From Baffinella frigidus (taxonomy: Eukaryota > Cryptophyceae > Cryptomonadales > Baffinellaceae), in assembly GCA_026770585.1 (NCBI GenBank), contig MU646343.1, positions 1,044,068-1,054,928 of the forward strand: a stretch of 10,861 bases of DNA, in the 5' to 3' direction. The notes under the pieces were generated by a model. It did no database searches. It worked only from the letters and a program-made list of their open reading frames with translations, and was not told the origin of the DNA. Positions 10,801-10,861 of the stretch are shown in pieces (the stretch's first letter is position 1; each line of letters opens with the position of its first letter). Position numbers and translations under genes: made by a program.

Positions 10801-10861
10801 TGGTCTCACTCTATCTCGCCGTCATCGAATCGCTCACGGCCCTGGCGCGTCTCCTCGACCT
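132..10861 (+). CDS. Asteroid-like FEN/XPG-superfamily PIN-domain protein, 16 exons, partial at both ends
   Basis: Proposed join: 132-189, 987-1049, 1953-2048, 2615-2689, 3952-4071, 4661-4747, 5047-5127, 5756-5839, 6422-6496, 7298-7435, 8210-8357, 8578-8653, 9617-9728, 10262-10369, 10529-10576, 10800-10861. All phases agree and about 476 codons stay open. Counting the first whole codon (133-135) as residue 1, E55 and E57 (ESEAD), D79 and D81 (KDSDFF) and D134 (LLGND) match in order and spacing FEN1 E158/E160, D179/D181 and D233, which bind catalytic metals. The two earlier FEN1 acids would lie upstream of the window. The GND form and the long helical tail after it favour the Asteroid branch over true FEN1, XPG or EXO1. 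Members act on DNA or RNA or are degenerate; the substrate here cannot be told. The superfamily call is firm, the branch less so. The model is a reading by eye, without transcript evidence. Confidence 0.8.
437..551. repeat. Dispersed repeat A, copy 1
   Basis: About 115 bp, shared with 5171-5292 and 5962-6079. Shared landmarks in order are CTATTCT, a GAGCGAAAAAG block, a GGGC(T/G)CACC...GGTGAG(C/A)CC near-palindrome, and GACTGAGACAGAG. In this copy the palindrome arms (GGGCTCACC / GGTGAGCCC) are perfect. It may be a short non-autonomous transposon. Confidence 0.75.
919..986 (+). repeat. 32-bp direct repeat ending at exon 2 acceptor
   Basis: TAGGCTGGGTCGC recurs at 919 and 951, exactly 32 bp apart. 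The acceptor and first exon bases (CAGGACTGGG, from 984) continue the period as a degenerate third copy. The repeat may therefore have grown from the intron-exon junction. Confidence 0.6.
987..1049 (+). CDS. Exon 2 (phase 0/0)
   Basis: The acceptor is CGCAG|GAC and the donor GCG|GTCGGA. It has 21 codons, beginning DWDDKEVK and ending PPLGMAQA, residues 20-40. The PPLG..QA stretch followed by exon 3's helix suits the segment before the XPG-I motif in this superfamily. The donor is non-canonical beyond GT, as in several other introns here. The 32-bp repeats just upstream imitate its first bases. Confidence 0.7.
1065..1505. repeat. GA-rich imperfect microsatellite
   Basis: Long runs of GAGA, GAGC and GAGG, with the purines on the plus strand. 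The absence of stops gives long Ser/Leu/Arg (minus) and Arg/Glu (plus) open frames, which are low-complexity artefacts, not proteins. Confidence 0.9.
1629..1672 (+). repeat. Exon 3 head copy in intron 2
   Basis: It follows GCAG and repeats the first 44 or so bases of exon 3 with few changes ([14 protein letters not shown]), then runs into unrelated sequence before the ESEAD motif. It carries its own AG acceptor, so mis-splicing into it is possible. A still shorter copy is at 1801-1822 with the AG lost. Confidence 0.85.
1801..1822 (+). repeat. Second exon 3 head copy in intron 2
   Basis: Twenty-two bases identical to the start of exon 3, preceded by CTCAC instead of an acceptor AG. The spacing from the first copy is 172 bp, and 152 bp to the real exon. 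Confidence 0.85.
1953..2048 (+). CDS. Exon 3, XPG-I-like motif (ESEAD)
   Basis: The acceptor is CACAG|GTG and the donor GCG|GTATCC, with 32 codons (residues 41-72). It reads VATLQALGV, then [12 protein letters not shown], then RNTPGA. A helix, a beta strand and an E-x-E-A-D acidic motif are the pattern of the FEN/XPG internal region, with E55 and E57 equivalent to FEN1 E158 and E160. Two shorter copies of its first part lie upstream at 1629-1672 and 1801-1822. Both diverge and lack the acidic motif, so this is taken as the real exon. Confidence 0.85.
2049..2614 (+). other. Intron 3, CCCGAAA-type repeats
   Basis: This 566-bp intron has donor GTATCC and acceptor CGCAG. Near its 5' end, 2052-2118 holds about six copies of an 11-bp TCCCGAAACT unit. 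GAAATGCGGAACAC-like words recur near 2288, 2395, 2480 and 2580 and match the last bases of exon 3 (GAGATGCGGAACAC). A 34-bp block at 2479-2512 recurs at 2579, just before exon 4, 99 bp apart. A CCTACCGTAGG palindrome lies near 2423. Confidence 0.65.
2052..2118 (+). repeat. 11-bp tandem repeat (TCCCGAAACTC-type)
   Basis: About six units of TCCCGAAACT(C/T) follow the exon 3 donor almost at once. The first unit (ATCCCGAACCTG) overlaps the donor region. Confidence 0.85.
2615..2689 (+). CDS. Exon 4, DSD metal-binding motif
   Basis: The acceptor is CGCAG|GTG and the donor ACG|GTGCGC, with 25 codons (residues 73-97). It reads [13 protein letters not shown], then [12 protein letters not shown]. The DSDFFVF core is the hallmark that follows the EAD helix in FEN/XPG/Asteroid proteins, where a strand ends in two metal-binding aspartates (D79 and D81). 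Joining to exon 3 puts 24 residues between the Glu pair and the Asp pair, close to FEN1's 21. Confidence 0.87.
2704..2870. repeat. Interstitial telomere-like repeat, G-rich on plus strand
   Basis: Degenerate GGGTTTA/GGGTTAT units, including five near-perfect TTTAGGG between about 2784 and 2820 and four TTTATGG before them. It starts within 20 bases of the exon 4 donor. It is the only G-rich array on the plus strand; the others are C-rich. Confidence 0.9.
3346..3730 (+). repeat. Five damaged copies of the exon 5 head
   Basis: Copies start at 3346, 3455, 3503, 3626 and 3681. Each resembles GTCGAGGATGGCAAGGTGTA, and three are preceded by a GTCGCAG or similar acceptor-like end. The 3681 copy matches exon 5 over about 45 bases before a TGA. 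Several have the same GGCTGACGC(A/G) upstream block that precedes the real exon at 3926. Confidence 0.88.
3755..3916. mobile_element. MITE-like element with 21-bp terminal inverted repeats
   Basis: The left arm (3755-3775) and right arm (3896-3916) are reverse complements at 20 of 21 positions, around GCTTACGTTAACGG. A second hairpin (GACCCCTCAAGGGGTC) lies just inside the left arm. The interior is AT-richer than its surroundings and codes for nothing visible. No clear target-site duplication was found. Confidence 0.7.
3952..4071 (+). CDS. Exon 5, LLGND motif (helix-hairpin-helix side)
   Basis: The acceptor is CGCAG|GTC and the donor ACG|GTAAGG, the most canonical donor here. It has 40 codons (residues 98-137): [13 protein letters not shown], a small helix, then [17 protein letters not shown]. 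The [11 protein letters not shown] segment is the superfamily's conserved helix ending in an aspartate (D134, compare FEN1 D233 in LLG-x-D), and GND is typical of Asteroid-like proteins. Five damaged copies of its first half precede it and one copy of its second half follows. Confidence 0.88.
4211..4259 (+). repeat. Exon 5 tail copy in intron 5
   Basis: About 49 bases match the last third of exon 5 ([14 protein letters not shown]), but the AACGAT of the GND codons has become AATGCC and ACCACGG has become ACGACGG. The metal-ligand aspartate codon is thus lost in this copy. Confidence 0.88.
4424..4572. mobile_element. Long near-perfect hairpin (MITE-like)
   Basis: The left arm (about 4424-4490) and right arm (about 4503-4572) are inverted copies with a few mismatches, one 3-base gap and a roughly 12-base loop. 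Arm ends are CAATACCGT...ACGGTATTG. An RNA from it would fold into a stem of about 65 bp, so it may be a young foldback transposon or small-RNA precursor. It abuts a CCCTACTGTAGG palindrome at 4412. Confidence 0.85.
4661..4747 (+). CDS. Exon 6 (phase 0/0)
   Basis: The acceptor is AACAG|GAG, just after telomere-like repeats, and the donor is GAG|GTCGGC. It has 29 codons (residues 138-166): [18 protein letters not shown], then a basic [11 protein letters not shown] tail. It lies just after the LLGND helix, but I recognise no specific motif. A 36-bp minisatellite begins five bases inside the downstream intron. Confidence 0.68.
4748..5046 (+). other. Intron 6
   Basis: A 299-bp intron (donor GTCGGC, acceptor CGCAG). 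The first half is the 36-bp minisatellite (4753-4896). The second half has a short direct repeat, GACGCCTTATCCAC, near 4949 and 4964, and no other visible structure. Confidence 0.65.
4753..4896. repeat. 36-bp minisatellite, four units
   Basis: Units start at exactly 4753, 4789, 4825 and 4861 with CCTACACGGG(A/G)AA and end with TTTCAGATTG. The 36-bp period is twelve codons, so the array stays open on both strands and gives misleading repeat ORFs. It begins five bases after the exon 6 donor. Confidence 0.93.
5047..5127 (+). CDS. Exon 7 (phase 0/0)
   Basis: The acceptor is CGCAG|GCA and the donor GAG|GTCTGG. It has 27 codons (residues 167-193): [11 protein letters not shown], then [11 protein letters not shown]. 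Two short amphipathic helices are likely, in the post-nuclease helical region. The call rests on the open frame, splice signals, phase and coding-like composition. Confidence 0.65.
5171..5292. repeat. Dispersed repeat A, copy 2
   Basis: About 120 bp matching 437-551 and 5962-6079. The palindrome is decayed here (GGGCGCACC / GGTGAGACC). It has several bases more than copy 1 in the GTGTGTGGTACAAATCCG part. Confidence 0.75.
5662..5721 (+). CDS. Possible alternative exon 8 (exon 8a) or decayed copy
   Basis: The acceptor is GGCAG|GAC and the donor CGG|GTAACG. Its 20 codons in phase 0 ([13 protein letters not shown]...VLLR) start like exon 8 ([10 protein letters not shown]). Alone among the copies it has both a plausible acceptor and donor in correct phase. 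It could be an alternative or mutually exclusive exon. Its second half has no counterpart in exon 8, so a relic is equally likely. Confidence 0.35.
5756..5839 (+). CDS. Exon 8 (phase 0/0)
   Basis: The acceptor is GGCAG|GAC and the donor GAG|GTGCGC. It has 28 codons (residues 194-221): [19 protein letters not shown], then an acidic DGTDSAAE tail. The helix ending in a Phe-Tyr pair resembles the segment that follows the nuclease fold in Asteroid-like proteins, but that is from general family memory. A related copy with its own splice sites lies at 5662-5721. Confidence 0.7.
5875..5930. repeat. 19-bp-arm hairpin
   Basis: Arms at 5875-5893 and 5912-5930 are inverted copies around ATACAACCCCGTGTA, with an 18-base loop. 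Small foldback structure in intron 8. Confidence 0.85.
5962..6079. repeat. Dispersed repeat A, copy 3
   Basis: The third copy, with GAGCGGGAAAGAG, GGCGCACC...GGTGAGACC and GACTGAGACAGAGCTAGGA. Read on the minus strand, copies share short peptide-like strings around W-(A/S)-H and APK, but no longer open frame supports a protein. Confidence 0.75.
6099..6292. mobile_element. Inverted-repeat element, arms about 58 bp
   Basis: The left arm (6099-6156) and right arm (6236-6292) are nearly perfect inverted copies (AGCGTTTGCGGTAATTG...), separated by about 80 bases that include a C10 run. TACAG occurs next to both ends, a possible but weak target duplication. Non-coding. Confidence 0.85.
6422..6496 (+). 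CDS. Exon 9 (phase 0/0)
   Basis: The acceptor is GACAG|GAC and the donor GCG|GTACGC. It has 25 codons (residues 222-246): [17 protein letters not shown], then LLPSWVLA. The acidic start continues exon 8's acidic tail, making one charged linker before a helix. The LPSWVL end followed by basic VRRNR of exon 10 makes sense as continuous protein. A second copy of its tail and donor lies at 6761-6783. Confidence 0.72.
6587..6755. mobile_element. Possible MITE with CCACACAGCGG ends
   Basis: CCACACAGCGG at 6587-6597 and its exact reverse complement at 6745-6755 bound 169 bp. Inside are palindromes (CGGCCCGAAATGGGCCG and CCCTACGGTAGG). The same 11-mer occurs at 4353-4363, and its complement at 10078-10088. 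It sits between exon 9's donor and a second copy of that donor, as expected if it was inserted with a duplication. Confidence 0.5.
6761..6783 (+). repeat. Exon 9 tail and donor copy
   Basis: TCCTCCCCTCGTGGGTCCTC followed by GCG|GTGCCTGCCCCACC repeats exon 9's last 21-23 bases and the first intron bases (GTACGCGCCCCACC). Confidence 0.88.
7184..7197 (+). repeat. Exon 10 head copy
   Basis: CGCAG|GTTCGGCGGAACCG matches the first 14 bases of exon 10 and has its own acceptor. The sequence then diverges. Confidence 0.75.
7274..7297 (+). repeat. CCCTAAA run forming exon 10 acceptor
   Basis: CACTAAACCCTAAACCCTAA followed by ACCAG. Telomere-like units run directly into the AG acceptor, so the repeat itself provides the 3' splice region. 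Confidence 0.85.
7298..7435 (+). CDS. Exon 10 (phase 0/0)
   Basis: The acceptor is CCAG|GTT directly after CCCTAAA repeats and the donor is GAG|GTGCGG. It has 46 codons (residues 247-292): [16 protein letters not shown], then [19 protein letters not shown], then KDGGGGE. The leucine-rich helix is well formed. Its 3' half recurs three times downstream (7515-7595, 7657-7735, 7791-7839). Only this copy has both its own acceptor and donor. Confidence 0.75.
7515..7839 (+). repeat. Three exon 10 tail copies
   Basis: GCTCAAGGAC occurs at 7411 (exon), 7571 and 7714, giving periods of 160 and 143. Copies two and three both end GCGAG|GTGCG like the exon. Copy four (7791-7839) matches the earlier VEPF...APSP part. 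None has an acceptor in front that would keep the frame in place of exon 10. Confidence 0.88.
7864..7911 (+). repeat. Exon 11 head copy
   Basis: GAGCAG|GTGGAAGAGCTCTCGC matches the start of exon 11 for about 48 bases, with an intact acceptor, then diverges. The flanking GGTTGGTGTGAGCAG resembles the real GTGGGTGGGAGCAG. Confidence 0.88.
8086..8111 (+). repeat. Second exon 11 head copy
   Basis: GTGCAG|GTGGAAGAGCTCTCGC, 26 bases like exon 11, then unrelated sequence with CCTAGG words. Confidence 0.85.
8210..8357 (+). CDS. Exon 11, apparent GC donor (phase 0 in, phase 1 out)
   Basis: The acceptor is AGCAG|GTG. It has 49 codons plus one base (residues 293-341 and part of 342): [16 protein letters not shown], an alanine-rich helix, then EHARKDALL. 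Continuing the frame meets a TGA within the CCCTGAA repeats at about 8400. No usable GT lies between, so the exon most likely ends CTAG|GCATCA. Joining that to exon 12 gives DALL-G-IMYAA with correct phase. Two upstream copies of the exon head occur at 7864-7911 and 8086-8111. Confidence 0.72.
8358..8577 (+). other. Intron 11, GC-AG intron built of telomere-like repeats
   Basis: A 220-bp intron. The donor is CTAG|GCATCA and the acceptor CCAG|GG. Nearly its whole length is CCCTGAA (about ten perfect units) then CCCTAAA with CACTAAA and other variants. The GC donor is inferred because both neighbours are coding and only this cut restores phase. Confidence 0.7.
8366..8573. repeat. Interstitial telomere-like array, C-rich on plus strand
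   Basis: About 28 heptamers. The first block is uniform CCCTGAA (about 8378-8462), the second CCCTAAA with CACTAAA/CCCTTAA variants. The sharp block boundary suggests two expansion episodes or a variant spread by slippage. Confidence 0.93.
8578..8653 (+). CDS. Exon 12 (phase 1 in, phase 2 out)
   Basis: The acceptor is CCAG|GG at the end of telomere-like repeats and the donor is CAT|GTGAGT. It has 24 whole codons plus split codons (residues 342-367): [15 protein letters not shown], then PLEHLSETI. Exon 13's first base restores the split ATG codon. Two downstream copies, 204 bp apart, keep the same frame but lack an acceptor in suitable phase. Confidence 0.72.
8589..9061 (+). repeat. 204-bp tandem unit of exon 12 plus spacer (2.3 copies)
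   Basis: GGACGATCC occurs at 8618, 8822 and 9026, exactly 204 bp apart. Each unit has about 65 bp of exon 12 and about 139 bp of intron. As 204 is 68 codons, minus-strand reading stays open, which creates a spurious 221-residue ORF. Confidence 0.94.
8667..8793. mobile_element. Inverted-repeat spacer inside the 204-bp unit
   Basis: Ends GACGACGG..TGCACCCCAAATCG (8667-8690) and CGATTTGAGGTGCA...CGTCGC (8769-8793) are imperfect inverted copies. Inside is a GCGGACGG-ATG-CCGTCCGC hairpin. A second copy is at 8871-8997. It fits a small element inserted just inside the exon 12 donor and then carried along in the tandem duplication. Confidence 0.65.
9355..9414 (+). repeat. Exon 13 head copy
   Basis: GGCAG|GATGGTGGTCGGGG through CGTACCGCGCGG is nearly identical to exon 13 over about 45 bases, with an intact acceptor, but ends in a TGA. 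A shorter, more altered copy is at 9292-9317. All three forward copies are preceded by CGTGGCAG. Confidence 0.88.
9617..9728 (+). CDS. Exon 13 (phase 2 in, phase 0 out)
   Basis: The acceptor is GGCAG|GATG and the donor ACG|GTAACG. After one base it has 37 codons (residues 368-404): [16 protein letters not shown], then a [13 protein letters not shown] helix, then VVQDFGIT. Of three forward head copies (9292, 9355, 9617), only this one stays open to a donor. The copy at 9355 reaches a TGA at about 9415. Confidence 0.76.
9824..9847 (-). repeat. Inverted exon 13 fragment
   Basis: CCCACCGCGCGGTACGGCGC followed by CTCG is the exact reverse complement of 24 bases of exon 13 (EAPYRAVG part). Minus strand is given because the exon sense is reversed. 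Confidence 0.88.
9956..10031 (+). repeat. Exon 13 tail copy with donor
   Basis: It runs from GGACCTCCTCCTGAGACAG to GACTTCGGCATCACG|GTATCG, matching the exon 13 second half with small indels (an extra TCCTCGTGACG region), so its frame is broken. Confidence 0.87.
10262..10369 (+). CDS. Exon 14 (phase 0/0)
   Basis: The acceptor is TGCAG|GTG and the donor GAG|GTCATC. It has 36 codons (residues 405-440): [21 protein letters not shown], then a proline-rich loop and SARAVE. A strong helix starts the exon. The frame could read on through the TCT repeats as poly-serine, but the open splice phase to exon 15 argues for ending here. Confidence 0.7.
10370..10528 (+). other. Intron 14
   Basis: The shortest intron, 159 bp (donor GTCATC, acceptor TGTAG). 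A TCT/GCT trinucleotide tract (10434-10515) fills its 3' half and acts as the pyrimidine tract. No exon copies are seen. Confidence 0.65.
10434..10515. repeat. TCT/GCT trinucleotide microsatellite
   Basis: About 27 units of TTC/TCT with scattered GCT. It gives a poly-Ser/Phe reading on plus and a Glu/Lys-rich reading on minus, both low-complexity artefacts. Confidence 0.93.
10529..10576 (+). CDS. Exon 15, microexon-sized (phase 0/0)
   Basis: The acceptor is TGTAG|GTC after a TCT/GCT-rich pyrimidine tract and the donor is TAT|GTAAGC. It has only 16 codons (residues 441-456): [16 protein letters not shown]. It is short, but both splice sites are good, its phase fits both neighbours and its composition is coding-like. 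Confidence 0.62.
10577..10799 (+). other. Intron 15
   Basis: A 223-bp intron (donor GTAAGC, acceptor AACAG). It holds an exon 16 copy (10607-10655), a GTGGGTTATGAGGCT direct repeat near 10669 and 10701, and TTTGACCATCAATTTGACCA before the acceptor, the inverse of a segment in intron 13. Confidence 0.68.
10607..10655 (+). repeat. Exon 16 head copy in intron 15
   Basis: About 49 bases match exon 16 ([17 protein letters not shown]) with mostly third-position differences. The preceding bases are CAAG, with the G shared with the exon's first codon, so splicing there would put the frame out by one. Confidence 0.88.
10800..10861 (+). CDS. Exon 16, runs off the window (phase 0 in)
   Basis: The acceptor is AACAG|GTG. 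It has 20 codons plus two bases to the window end (from residue 457): [20 protein letters not shown]. It is probably a long helix. An older copy at 10607-10655 keeps the same frame but its AG is one base too close, which would shift the frame. The 10800 copy is therefore taken as real. Confidence 0.75.
   Translation, partial: MVSLYLAVIESLTALARLLD

Overview
This window looks like nuclear DNA of a GC-rich, intron-rich microbial eukaryote, probably a unicellular alga. The evidence is short GC-rich exons separated by repeat-crowded introns, plus many plant-type telomere-like repeats (CCCTAAA / CCCTGAA, or TTTAGGG on the opposite strand). A prasinophyte-like green alga fits. A dinoflagellate is a serious alternative, because every acceptor is AG|G and one donor is GC. 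The sequence alone does not settle the lineage.

I can explain the whole window as the inside of one plus-strand gene, truncated at both ends. I place 16 exons (1,431 nt, about 13% of the window) and 15 complete introns (159-1,262 nt), plus the 3' end of one more intron at 1-131. Every exon is open, all splice phases agree, and every acceptor is AG|G. The joined frame runs about 476 codons without a stop. The protein resembles the FEN/XPG PIN-fold superfamily, most like the Asteroid (ASTE1) branch. It has an E-S-E-A-D motif (exon 3), a K-D-S-D-F-F-V-F motif (exon 4) and an L-L-G-N-D motif (exon 5), at spacings close to FEN1's metal-binding acids. Exons 6-16 encode a mostly helical C-terminal part. 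The true N-terminus, the C-terminus and any promoter or polyadenylation site lie outside the window.

The introns are the remarkable part. Most hold one to five partial copies of the edge of a neighbouring exon, often with the adjoining splice site: the head of the next exon upstream of it, or the tail of the previous exon downstream of it. One is inverted and one fuses the edges of two exons. The other intron content is CT/GA microsatellites (introns 0 and 2), telomere-like arrays touching splice junctions (introns 4, 5, 9, 10's upstream edge and 11), hairpin and terminal-inverted-repeat elements (introns 4, 5, 8, 9, 12), a 36-bp minisatellite (intron 6), a 204-bp tandem unit (exon 12 / intron 12), and a dispersed 110-120 bp repeat in introns 1, 7 and 8. 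Intron 11 is almost entirely telomere-like repeat and appears to use a GC donor.

No second gene, tRNA, rRNA, CRISPR array or prokaryotic-type element is supported. Long open frames in the microsatellites and tandem repeats are by-products of repeat periods divisible by three or of stop-free CT/GA tracts.
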